48,334 nt of DNA from Burkholderia cepacia. Lineage in GTDB: Bacteria > Pseudomonadota > Gammaproteobacteria > Burkholderiales > Burkholderiaceae. The stretch covers positions 1 to 48,334 of the forward strand of contig NZ_LDWR01000061.1 in assembly GCF_001039005.1 (NCBI RefSeq), given 5' to 3'. Both the position numbers and the translations under genes were made by a program. Every line of letters begins with the position of its first letter. The stretch's first letter is position 1. Positions 8,036 to 16,000 of the stretch are shown one piece after another. A model generated the notes under the pieces. It was given only the letters and a program-made list of their open reading frames with translations. It was not told the origin of the DNA and searched no databases.

Positions 8036-8959
8036 ATGTCCACATCCGTCATCGCCGCGCTGCAGATCGGCGCATCGCCCGCCGGCACGCGCGCCACGCT
8101 CGACACGATCCTCGGCTACGAAACCGCGATCCGCGACAGCGGCGCGTCGCTCGTCGTGCTGCCCGAGGCCGTGCTCGGCGGCTATCCGAAAGGCGAGATC
8201 TTCGGCACGCGGCTCGGTTACCGGCTGCCCGAGGGCCGCGACGCGTATGCGCGCTACGCGGCGCAGGCGATCGACGTGCCGGGGCCCGAAACCGACGAGC
8301 TGGCCGCGCTGTCGCAGCGCACGGGCGCGAGCCTCGTGGTCGGCGTGATCGAGCGCGGCGGCAGCACGCTGTACTGCACGGCGCTGTTCTTCGATCCGCG
8401 CGACGGGCTCGTCGCGAAGCACCGCAAACTGATGCCGACCGGCACCGAGCGGCTGATCTGGGGGCAGGGCGACGGTTCGACGCTGCCGGTCGTCGACACG
8501 GCGGCAGGGCGCGCGGGCGCCGCGATCTGCTGGGAGAACCACATGCCGCTGCTGCGCTGCGCGATGTACGCGAAAGGCGTGCAGATCTGGTGTGCGCCGA
8601 CCGTCGACGAGCGCGACCTGTGGCAGAGCTCGATGCGGCACATCGCGCACGAGGGGCGTTGCTTCGTCGTGAGCGCGTGCCAGGTGCAGCCGTCGCCGCG
8701 CGCGCTCGGCATCGACGTGCCGGGCTGGGATCCCGAACGGCCGCTGATCCGCGGCGGCAGCGTGATCGTCGGGCCGCTCGGCGACCTGCTGACGGAGCCG
8801 CTGATCGGTGAGGCCGGGCTCGTCACCGCGCGTATCGATACCGACGAGCTCGTGCGTGCGCGCTACGACTTCGACGTCGTCGGCCACTACGCGCGTGCCG
8901 ACGTGTTTTCGCTGCACGTCGACGAGCGGCCGAAGCGGCCGGTGGTGTTTGGCGGGTAA
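8036..8959 (+). CDS. Nitrilase / carbon-nitrogen hydrolase
   Basis: 307 residues of the nitrilase superfamily. The Glu-Lys-Cys triad is visible as E44 (VVLPEAVLGGYP), K131 (AKHRKLMPTGTERLIWGQGDG) and C165 (AAICWENHMPLLR). The CWENHMPLLR and RKLMPTGTERL segments are typical of true nitrilases that convert organic nitriles to acids and ammonia, rather than amidases. The protein is about 20-40 residues shorter at the C-terminus than many aliphatic nitrilases. GGAG lies about 10 bases before the ATG. Substrate cannot be told from sequence. Divergent LysR gene at 7035-7955. Confidence 0.9.
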   Translation: MSTSVIAALQIGASPAGTRATLDTILGYETAIRDSGASLVVLPEAVLGGYPKGEIFGTRLGYRLPEGRDAYARYAAQAIDVPGPETDELAALSQRTGASLVVGVIERGGSTLYCTALFFDPRDGLVAKHRKLMPTGTERLIWGQGDGSTLPVVDTAAGRAGAAICWENHMPLLRCAMYAKGVQIWCAPTVDERDLWQSSMRHIAHEGRCFVVSACQVQPSPRALGIDVPGWDPERPLIRGGSVIVGPLGDLLTEPLIGEAGLVTARIDTDELVRARYDFDVVGHYARADVFSLHVDERPKRPVVFGG

Positions 8960-9032
8960 GGAAAAGCGTGCCGGGGAACGAACGGCGGCGGCGCGCGGCA
9001 CGCACGTGGTGCGCGCCCGCCGTCGTGCCGCG

Positions 9033-9719
9033 TCAGCGCATCGGCGCTTCCGCGATCCGCATGTAGTCGGCGATCCGCCGTCCTTCCATGTCCGGAAACT
9101 GCTCGTGCACGGTGATGTCGCCCATTCGCGCGATGTCGAAGGTGCGGAAATCGTCGCGCAACTCGCACCACGCGCCGATCGTCCAGCGGCCGCCCCAGTA
9201 GACGAGCCCGAGCGGCCACACGCGGCGTTGCGAATGTGCGCCGAGCCGGTCGCGATAACCGAAGCTGACGACGTGGCGCGTGTCGATGGCCTGGTGGATC
9301 GCGTCGACCTTCGCGCAGAACGTCTCGTCGATGTGGAACGACGGCGCGAACACGGGCAGGCGGTCGAGCGCCGTGCGCTTGTCGGCCGGCATCGCCGACG
9401 CGATCTTCGCGAGCGCCGAGCGGGCGCCGCTCGCGAAGCGCGCCCCGCCCCAGGTCTCGAGCATGCGCGCGCCGGTGGCGAGTGCCGAGAGCTCCTCGGC
9501 CGTGAACGTGAGCGGCGGCAGGCTCGCGTTGCGGTTCAGCCGGTAGCCGATGCCGGCCTCACCTTCGATCGGCACCCCTGACAGTTGCAGGTCGCGCACG
9601 TCGCGATAGACCGTGCGAGGCGACACCGACAGCCAGTCGGCAAGCTGCTGCGCGGTCGTGAGACGACGCCCGCGCAACAGCTCGGCGATCTGGAACAGGC
9701 GGTCGGCACGGCGCGTCAT
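9033..9719 (-). CDS. WYL-domain transcriptional regulator (YafY/DeoR type)
   Basis: 228 residues: an N-terminal helix-turn-helix (about 1-60, MTRRADRLFQIAELLRGRR and LSVSPRTVYRDVRDL) and a C-terminal WYL-type ligand-binding domain (about 135-215, with WPLGLVYWGGRWTIGAWCELR). Such proteins commonly sit next to VOC-fold enzymes. It follows the VOC gene by 73 bp on the same strand and is probably cotranscribed. It converges with the nitrilase gene; the 73-bp gap between them is very GC-rich and has no T-run terminator. Confidence 0.88.
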   Translation of the reverse strand: MTRRADRLFQIAELLRGRRLTTAQQLADWLSVSPRTVYRDVRDLQLSGVPIEGEAGIGYRLNRNASLPPLTFTAEELSALATGARMLETWGGARFASGARSALAKIASAMPADKRTALDRLPVFAPSFHIDETFCAKVDAIHQAIDTRHVVSFGYRDRLGAHSQRRVWPLGLVYWGGRWTIGAWCELRDDFRTFDIARMGDITVHEQFPDMEGRRIADYMRIAEAPMR

Positions 9720-9792
9720 GGCAGCACCTCGATTCCTTCAGCAACGGGGACTTCGCGATGATAGCGCCGCGCCGGTCCGATGGCCGATGCGC

Positions 9793-10197
9793 TCAATGGC
9801 ATTTCGGCGCGTGCAGGCCGACGCGGTTGCCTTCGGTATCGATCAGGTAGCCAATATAGCCGTAGTTGTTCGGCAGTTCGACGACCGTGCCCTGCACGAT
9901 GCCGCCCGCGCGCTTCGCGCGTTCGAGCGCTGCGACGACCGACTCGCCGGCGTTCAGGTACACGAGCACGCCGTTCGCGCTCGGCTTCATCTGCTGCGGA
10001 TCGAACACGATGCTGCCGCCCGTGCTCGACGCATCGCGATCGAACGTGGCCATCGGCACGCCGCCGATGACTTCGCGCTGCAGCGTCGTTTGCAGCACGG
10101 TTTCGTAAAAGCGGATCGCCCGGTCGAAATCGAGGGACGGAATGTCGAACCACGCGATCGCGCGCTCCAGGGTTGCGGTGGCAGTTGCGGACGTCAT
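9793..10197 (-). CDS. VOC-family protein (glyoxalase/dioxygenase fold)
   Basis: 134 residues from MTSATATATLERAIAWFDIP. Typical VOC features are WFDIPSLDFDRAIRFYETVL near the N-terminus and the closing YIGYLIDTEGNRVGLHAPK. The start was chosen because AAGGAG sits 7 bases before this ATG; a 16-residue longer form has no such site. Probably cotranscribed with the downstream WYL regulator and divergent from the arsR-SRPBCC pair; the 162-bp gap between them holds the operators described separately. Substrate unknown; resistance or antioxidant roles are common in this family but are not shown here. Confidence 0.86.
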   Translation of the reverse strand: MTSATATATLERAIAWFDIPSLDFDRAIRFYETVLQTTLQREVIGGVPMATFDRDASSTGGSIVFDPQQMKPSANGVLVYLNAGESVVAALERAKRAGGIVQGTVVELPNNYGYIGYLIDTEGNRVGLHAPKCH

Positions 10198-10277
10198 GAC
10201 GAGCTCCTTGTTCATTCGGGTTTTGTGTGGAAACCAGCCTTGCATTGCGCCGGGATTGCAGTGTGATCGCGGCCTGC

Positions 10278-10314
10278 TGACACCGTATTGTCAGTAGAGT
10301 TGTCACCCTTGACA
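10278..10314. promoter_or_regulatory. Repeated TGACA/TGTCA half-sites in the VOC-arsR gap
   Basis: TGACA (10278-10282) and TGTCA (10289-10293) form an inverted pair with a 6-base spacer; TGTCA (10301-10305) and TGACA (10310-10314) form a second pair with a 4-base spacer. The last overlaps the arsR -35 box. This could be a second operator, perhaps for the VOC gene. It is suggestive only. Confidence 0.35.
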
Positions 10315-10338
10315 TGCAACCTTTTGGTTGCATAATAA
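10309..10338 (+). promoter_or_regulatory. arsR promoter with perfect palindromic operator
   Basis: A -35 TTGACA at 10309-10314 and a -10 CATAAT (10331-10336) or TAATAA (10333-10338) bracket a perfect 8-bp inverted repeat ATGCAACC-TTTT-GGTTGCAT (10314-10333). An operator wedged between -35 and -10 fits autorepression by the ArsR protein encoded 27 bp downstream. Confidence 0.75.
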
Positions 10339-10359
10339 AGCCATTGACCTGGGAGCGGC

Positions 10360-10692
10360 ATGGATCTCGTTTTCAAGGCGCTGGCCGATGCCACGCGCCG
10401 CCAGTTGCTCGACCTGCTGTATGCGAAAAACGGCCAGACCTTGTCGGAGCTGTGCGACGGGCTCGCGATGAGCCGGCAGGCCGTGAGCAAGCATCTTGCG
10501 CTGCTCGAGGCCGCGAATCTCGTCGCGACCGCGTGGCGCGGCAGGGAAAAGCTGCACTACCTGAATCCGGTGCCGATCCACGACATCGCGGAACGCTGGA
10601 TCGGCAAGTTCGAGCGTCAGCGCCTGCAGGCGCTGGCGGATCTCAAGCGCGGGCTGGAAGCGGCCCGCGAGACAGGAGACGACGATGGGTAA
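10360..10692 (+). CDS. ArsR-family regulator
   Basis: 110 residues; a compact winged helix protein (MDLVFKALADATRRQLLDLL; LAMSRQAVSKHLALLEAANLV as the recognition region). It lacks the CxC metal site of ArsR/SmtB sensors, so it belongs to the metal-independent branch often paired with an SRPBCC protein. GGGAG precedes the ATG. Its 3' end overlaps the SRPBCC gene by 8 bp. Likely represses its own promoter through the palindrome at 10314-10333. Confidence 0.9.
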   Translation: MDLVFKALADATRRQLLDLLYAKNGQTLSELCDGLAMSRQAVSKHLALLEAANLVATAWRGREKLHYLNPVPIHDIAERWIGKFERQRLQALADLKRGLEAARETGDDDG

Positions 10693-11149
10693 TCCCGCTT
10701 TTGTGTACGTGACTTTCATCGCAGCGACGCCCGAGCGCGTGTTCGACGCGCTGACCAACGCCGAGTTGACGAAGGATTACTGGGTGCGGCATCGCAACGC
10801 GTCGCCCGACTGGCGGCCGGGCTCGCGGTGGGAGCATCAGGACTACGACGATCCGTCGCGCGTCGACATCGTCGGCGAAGTGGTCGAGAACGATCCGCCG
10901 CGCCGGCTCGTCGTCACGTGGCGTACGCCGTCAGGAGACGGCGAGGAATCGCGCGTGACCTATCTCGTCGAGCCGTTCGAGGGCGTCGTGAAGCTGACCG
11001 TCACGCACGACGGGCTCGTGGCCGGTTCGGAGATGGATCGCGGGATTCGCGGCGGGTGGCCGGTCGTGCTGTCGAGCCTGAAGACGCTGCTCGAGACAGG
11101 GCAGGCACTGCCGTTCACGATGGAGCGCTGGTCGAAGTCGAAGCACTGA
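10685..11149 (+). CDS. SRPBCC-family (AHSA1/START-like) protein
   Basis: 154 residues with the AHSA1-type pattern VTFIAATPERVFDALTNAEL, a central GEVVENDPPRRLVVTW, and the closing GWPVVLSSLKTLLETG. These proteins have a hydrophobic ligand cavity; the ligand here is not known. The start overlaps the end of arsR by 8 bp and has GGAG upstream, showing a coupled two-gene operon. It is convergent with the rRNA methyltransferase gene. Confidence 0.88.
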   Translation: MGNPAFVYVTFIAATPERVFDALTNAELTKDYWVRHRNASPDWRPGSRWEHQDYDDPSRVDIVGEVVENDPPRRLVVTWRTPSGDGEESRVTYLVEPFEGVVKLTVTHDGLVAGSEMDRGIRGGWPVVLSSLKTLLETGQALPFTMERWSKSKH

Positions 11150-11208
11150 CCAGCGCCGGGGGAGGCGCGCGCGGGCGCCGCGATGGCGGCCCCGCGCGCT
11201 TGTGTTGC

Positions 11209-12510
11209 TTACGCGTCGCCTTCCGGCGTGGCCGGGCGCGCCTTCACGCTGCCGGCGATCAAATCGAAGCGGAACAGCCGGCATTCGAGCGCGCCGTTGA
11301 ACAGCGGCGTCTTCGCCGATTCGCGCAGCCGCAGCTGGCCCGGCAGCGAACGGTCGGACGTCAGCAGGAACGCCTGCCAGCCCGTGAAGCGCTGCTTCAG
11401 CGCATCGCCGAGCGCGTTGAAGAACTCGCTGTCCGGCGCGTCGGTGTGCGTGCGGCGGAATGCGTCGTCGTTGCCGCGGTTGCGGCCGGTTTCGCGCACC
11501 TCGCCGCGCGCGCTGCGGCCGCGCACTTCGATCCGCTCGCCGTACGGCGGGTTCGCGAGGATGATGCCCGGCCCGTCGCACGGCGGCGTCATCCCGCGTG
11601 CGTCGACCTGCTTGAGCCACACCGACGGCACGCCCGCGCGCTCGAGGTTCGCGCGCGCCTTCTCGAGCATGTCGCCGGAGATGTCGCTGCCGTACACGCC
11701 GAGCGCGTCGGCGCGCTTGCCGCGCGCCGAGCGTTTCGCGTCCAGCGCCGGCACCTTCAGGCCCTGCCACGCGGTGATGTCGTACTGCTTGAGTTTCTCG
11801 AAGCCGAACCGGCGCTCGACGCCGGGCGCCACGCCGAGCGCGATCTGCGCGGCTTCGGCGAGGAACGTGCCGCTGCCGCACATCGGGTCGTACAGCGCCG
11901 TGCCGGGCGTCCAGCCCGTCAGGCGCAGGATGCCGGCCGCGAGGTTCTCGCGCAGCGGTGCCGCGCCCTTGTCGAGACGCCAGCCGCGCTTGAACAGCGG
12001 CTCGCCCGACGTGTCGAGGTACAGCGTGCACTCGTTGGCCGTCAGGAACGCGAACACGCGCACGTCCGGCGCACCCGTATCGATGCTCGGGCGCGCGCCG
12101 GTCTTGTCGCGCATCCGGTCGCAGATCGCGTCCTTCACGCGCAACGTCGCGAATTCGAGGCTCTTCAGCGGCGACTTGATCGCGGTGATGTCGACGCGCA
12201 GCGTCTGCGTTGCCGCGAACCAGCGCTCCCACGGCTGCTCGAGCGCGAGCGCGTAGACGTCCTGCTCGTTGCGGTACGCGCGGTGCGCGATCTTCAGCAG
12301 GACCCGGCTCGCGATCCGCGAATGAAGGTTCGCGGCCATGCCGGCCGCCCAGCCGCCGCTGAAATGGACGCCGCCCGGCACCTGCGCGCCCGCGGTGAAC
12401 GGCGCGCCGTTCAGGTGTCGGCCGGCGATTTCGGCCAGCTCGGCGGCAAGCGCCGCTTCGAGGCCGCGCGGGCAGGGGGCGAAGAATTCGTACAGGGTGG
12501 GCGAGGACAT
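11209..12510 (-). CDS. THUMP-domain 23S rRNA guanine-N2 methyltransferase, RlmL-like
   Basis: 433 residues: an N-terminal ferredoxin-like/THUMP region (about 1-160) and a SAM-dependent methyltransferase domain with DPMCGSGTFLAEAAQIALG as the SAM loop and the catalytic NPPYGER tetrapeptide region. It matches the methyltransferase half of E. coli RlmL, which modifies G2445 of 23S rRNA; the second (RlmK) half of the E. coli fusion is absent. I take the ATG of MSSPTLYEFFAPCPRG; a TTG 21 bases upstream is less likely. No strong Shine-Dalgarno is evident. Target base inferred from family only. Confidence 0.85.
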   Translation of the reverse strand: MSSPTLYEFFAPCPRGLEAALAAELAEIAGRHLNGAPFTAGAQVPGGVHFSGGWAAGMAANLHSRIASRVLLKIAHRAYRNEQDVYALALEQPWERWFAATQTLRVDITAIKSPLKSLEFATLRVKDAICDRMRDKTGARPSIDTGAPDVRVFAFLTANECTLYLDTSGEPLFKRGWRLDKGAAPLRENLAAGILRLTGWTPGTALYDPMCGSGTFLAEAAQIALGVAPGVERRFGFEKLKQYDITAWQGLKVPALDAKRSARGKRADALGVYGSDISGDMLEKARANLERAGVPSVWLKQVDARGMTPPCDGPGIILANPPYGERIEVRGRSARGEVRETGRNRGNDDAFRRTHTDAPDSEFFNALGDALKQRFTGWQAFLLTSDRSLPGQLRLRESAKTPLFNGALECRLFRFDLIAGSVKARPATPEGDA

Positions 12511-12688
12511 AAGGCGGGGGAGGACGTGCAAAAGTCCACTATTGTACGCGGCGCGGGCGGCCGGGGCCGGGGTTGCGTCGCGGGGCGGCGCGTTTCGGCG
12601 CGGCGACGCGGGCGCGACGGCCGCGATTGCGTGCCGGGAGGCCGGTGTGGCGGCGCCTGGCAGGGCACCACCATACCGCCCCGCAGGC

Positions 12689-14812
12689 TCAGTGCGAGCC
12701 CGGCTGACCCGCGCGCGTGGCCTGGCCGCCGGCCGGCCAGAACAGCGCGAGCGGATTCGACAGCATCGTGCGGATGATCGCGGCGACGAGCGCGCGGACC
12801 TTGGTCGGGCGCAGGCTGCGCGAACGCACGGCCATCGTGAACGCGAGCGCGAAACTCACGAGCACGTTGAGGATCGCCATGCTGAGCACGCCGGCGCCGG
12901 CCCACCACAGCTCGGGCGTCCCGAGCGCATCCTTGCCCAGCACGCCGAGCGCGATTCCGATCGAGCCGGCCGACAGCGTCACGTGTCGCACCTCGAACGG
13001 GAACATGAACACGGTGACGATCGCCGGAATGAGGCCGAGCATCAGGCCGAGGCCGACGTTCGCGACCACGCCGGCGACGTTCGAGCGGCAGAAGTGCGCG
13101 AGCTTCGCGGCGCCGGCCGCACCGAGCGTGAGGCGCAGCCGGCGGTTGTACGTGAGCGCGTCGCCGACCCGGTGCAGCACGAACCAGTTGTCGGCCCAGC
13201 CCGCGAGCAGGCTCGACGCCCACAGCAGCACGCCCGTCAGCGCCGCGTAGAGCGGCGTCGGGCCGAGCAGCGAGAACGAGTGCAGCGTCGTGTGCGCCTT
13301 CTCCGGCGAGATCAGGTTCGCGTGCAGCACGTTGCCCGCGAACAGTTGCACGAGCAGGCACACGGGCAGCACGACGAGCACGTTGCCGGAAATCGCGGCC
13401 GCTTGCGTGCGGATCAGCGCGATCACCGACGAGACGAACGTCTTCACGCCTTCGTCGTGGCCGGTGTCGTCGAGCTCGCGCGCGAGCGTCGGCGCGGTCA
13501 TCGCGGGCTGCTTGGTCGCGAGCGTGAAGTGCAGGAAGTGCATCAGCATGAAGCTGGCCGCGTAGTTGACGCCCGCGAGCAGCCCTTCGAGCATCGATTG
13601 CAGGTGCGCGCCCGTGATCGCGAACTTTACGCACACGGTCGCGACCGTGACGAGGCCGCCGCCCGCGGCCATCCGCAGCATCTTCAGGTACTCGGCGCGG
13701 CCGCGCGAGATGTAGTGCTCGCCGGTATCCGCGTTGGTCTCGACCAGCTTGCGCGCGAACAGCGAGAAGTTGCTGCGCACGAGGTGCATCACGCTCTGGC
13801 TGTTCTGGTTCGCGTCGACGAGCTCGGCCGTCAGGCGCGCCATCCCGTGCAGGTCGTCGCGCGCCATCCACGCGTTCAGCAGCGTTTCGGCGCGCAGGAT
13901 GCGCATGCGCATCCGCTCGACCTGGAACACGATGTCGACCGATACGCCGTTGCGGTACAGGTGCGAGAACACGTCGTCGACGGCGATCCGGCATTCGTCG
14001 AGCAGCACGCGCAGGTAGTTCACTTCATGCAGCAGCTTGCTCGGGTCGCCGCCGTCCTCGACGGCCGCGTGCGCGGTCTCCACCGCGAGCATCGCGCGCG
14101 TGAGGCGGTAGAACGGCTGCGTTTCGAGCGGCTTGCGTGCATCGTCGTCGGACAGCCGGCTGCGCACCGTCTGCGACAGGCCGGTCGAACTGATCTGGCA
14201 GGTCAGGTTGTGCAGCGCGGCCAGCAGGTCGCGCGAGAACGAACCCGGCTCGTGGCGTTCCTCGTCGGTGACGTCGAACGAGATCAGGTCGGCGAGGCGC
14301 GCGAGCAGATCGTCGGGCAGCGCGTCGATCCATTGCACGTCGTCGGGCGTCGGGAACATCAGCGTGAAGAGCGCCGACAGCTCGCGGCGGTTCGGCGCGG
14401 GCGGGATCAGCGACGAGTCGATCCGCTCGAACAGCGCGCCGAAGAAGCCCGAGTGCACGGGCATGCCGGCGTCGCACAGCAGCGAGATGCCGTCGCACTC
14501 GCGCAGGACGCCGCGCAGGATGCGCGCGGCATGCGCTTTCCATGCGGGGTTGCGATCGAGCACGTGGAACAGGTAGCGCAGCCGAGCATGGGCCGGATAC
14601 GCACGCGCGTCGGCGTCGCGATCGGCCGCGGCTTCCTGCGCGGCCTGCATCGTGCCGCCGCGGCGCAGCCAGTGCGCGAGTTCGATCAGCCATTCGCTGC
14701 GCTCGGCATACGACGCATCGGCATCGGCGTGCGCGAGCAGCGCATCGAGCTGGTGACCGGCATTGCGCGACGCGCGCCACTTCTTGATCAGGGTCGTCAG
14801 GGAACGAAACAT
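12689..14812 (-). CDS. Membrane protein of the 'site-specific recombinase' (Gcr) family
   Basis: 707 residues from MFRSLTTLIKKWRAS. The N-terminal half (about 1-370) is soluble and helical. The C-terminal half has several clear hydrophobic helices (for example GGGLVTVATVCVKFAI, ISGNVLVVLPVCLLVQLFA, GVVANVGLGLMLGLIPAIVTV, AILNVLVSFALAFTMAV). I recognise it as the family named after gonococcal Gcr and annotated as site-specific recombinase, but no recombinase catalytic motif is visible and the architecture is that of an integral membrane protein. Longer upstream frames are Arg-rich and not family-like. Function should be treated as unknown. Confidence 0.8.
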   Translation of the reverse strand: MFRSLTTLIKKWRASRNAGHQLDALLAHADADASYAERSEWLIELAHWLRRGGTMQAAQEAAADRDADARAYPAHARLRYLFHVLDRNPAWKAHAARILRGVLRECDGISLLCDAGMPVHSGFFGALFERIDSSLIPPAPNRRELSALFTLMFPTPDDVQWIDALPDDLLARLADLISFDVTDEERHEPGSFSRDLLAALHNLTCQISSTGLSQTVRSRLSDDDARKPLETQPFYRLTRAMLAVETAHAAVEDGGDPSKLLHEVNYLRVLLDECRIAVDDVFSHLYRNGVSVDIVFQVERMRMRILRAETLLNAWMARDDLHGMARLTAELVDANQNSQSVMHLVRSNFSLFARKLVETNADTGEHYISRGRAEYLKMLRMAAGGGLVTVATVCVKFAITGAHLQSMLEGLLAGVNYAASFMLMHFLHFTLATKQPAMTAPTLARELDDTGHDEGVKTFVSSVIALIRTQAAAISGNVLVVLPVCLLVQLFAGNVLHANLISPEKAHTTLHSFSLLGPTPLYAALTGVLLWASSLLAGWADNWFVLHRVGDALTYNRRLRLTLGAAGAAKLAHFCRSNVAGVVANVGLGLMLGLIPAIVTVFMFPFEVRHVTLSAGSIGIALGVLGKDALGTPELWWAGAGVLSMAILNVLVSFALAFTMAVRSRSLRPTKVRALVAAIIRTMLSNPLALFWPAGGQATRAGQPGSH

Positions 14813-15286
14813 AAACGGAATAGCGAAAGCCCTGGACGGGCGGGTTCGGGATGCCTGCCGGGAAATCGGCACGGCGCCGGGGAGAACGGGTGAGACGGGG
14901 CCGGTTGCCGGACGATGCGCGGCGACCCGCGATGCGGCTGCCCCGCTGCGATGCACGCCGATCGCGTGCAGGCGCCGGGAGGCACGGCGGTCGGGCCGAA
15001 CGCGGCCCGGCGCCGCTGACTGGCGCGCCCGACGGGCGGCGCGAGCCTGAAAGTGCGTAGGATCGTCAATCGGGCGGGAAAACGCAAGCCGACCGCGTTG
15101 ATTGGTGCCGGTTCCGGCCGACTTTGACAAACAATGCAAACCGGCCGTTCGGCCGATGAAGGCAGGGCGAGGCAGGCTGCGGCCGGATCATGCCGGTGGC
15201 TGCCGGCGATCGCGATCGGCCGCACCGGGCCGGACGAAGCCGCGCGGACGAACGCCGCTTCGGACGTTCGCCTGCGCGCCGCACGC
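14813..15286. other. Intergenic stretch with no supported gene
   Basis: 474 bp between the membrane-protein gene and the end of the pqi operon, both on the minus strand. Reading frames here are Arg/Pro-rich and overlap on both strands, as expected of non-coding GC-rich DNA. A short stem (GGCCG-TTC-GGCC near 15140-15155) followed on the complement by a T-containing run could end the pqi transcript, and a TTGACG on the complement near 15070 could be a -35 for the downstream gene; both are weak. Confidence 0.4.
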
Positions 15287-16000
15287 TTATGCGCCGGATT
15301 TGCCCGTCGTGCCGTCGCTGCCCGATGTCGGGTTGGCCGGGCACGGCACGACCGGCGCGGCGGCCGTCTTGCTGCCGGTCTGCGGCGCCGTCGCGCCGCG
15401 GCGTGCGGCCATCGCGCGCACGCCGGCCGCGGCCTGCGCGGCAATCACGTCGAGCGCGCGCCGGTGGCCGGCGACGAGCGCGTCGTAGCCGTCGGCGACC
15501 GGTTCCGCGACGCTCGTGCGGCAGGTCATCACGGCCTGCGTGCCGAGCGAGCGCACGCTCCACACGGCGTCGACCGCCGCGCGTTTGCCGGGCCACGACT
15601 CGAAGCGCTGCACGTTCACGCTGACGCGATACACGGGCACGCTGGCCGGGTACGCGGAATTCGCGACGTCGATCGTGCCGAGCTGCGCGGCGAGATCGTC
15701 CGACAGCGCGCGGCGGATCTCGTCGGCGGGCGGCGACGCCCAGCGTTCCTGCTCGAGCACGTCGACCTGCGCGGCGTTCTTCTGCACGACCAGCTGGTTC
15801 TTCGCGACCTGCTCGGGCACGCCGACGGACGGCACCTCGATCAGGAACGCCGGGTTGGCCGGCGCGGTGCGTACCGGCGCTGCGGCGTCGGCCGGGCTGA
15901 GCGTGTAGAACCGCGCGGGCGGCGAGCTGCACGCGGCGAGCGCGAGTGCGGCGATGGCCGCCGCCGCGCCGCTCGCGAAACCGTTCACGCGTGTCGTCAT
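15287..16000 (-). CDS. pqiC: PqiC-type lipoprotein (ABC-transport auxiliary lipoprotein)
   Basis: 237 residues. A signal sequence ends in the lipobox LAACSS (Cys near residue 24), so the mature protein is expected to be tethered to the outer membrane. FYTLSPADAA right after it is the hallmark of PqiC/YmbA proteins, which pair with the MCE protein PqiB to bridge the envelope for lipid transport. AGGAGATC precedes the ATG, which overlaps the pqiB TGA by 4 bp. The C-terminal tail (about 30 residues, Ala/Pro/Thr-rich) is low complexity. Confidence 0.9.
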   Translation of the reverse strand: MTTRVNGFASGAAAAIAALALAACSSPPARFYTLSPADAAAPVRTAPANPAFLIEVPSVGVPEQVAKNQLVVQKNAAQVDVLEQERWASPPADEIRRALSDDLAAQLGTIDVANSAYPASVPVYRVSVNVQRFESWPGKRAAVDAVWSVRSLGTQAVMTCRTSVAEPVADGYDALVAGHRRALDVIAAQAAAGVRAMAARRGATAPQTGSKTAAAPVVPCPANPTSGSDGTTGKSGA

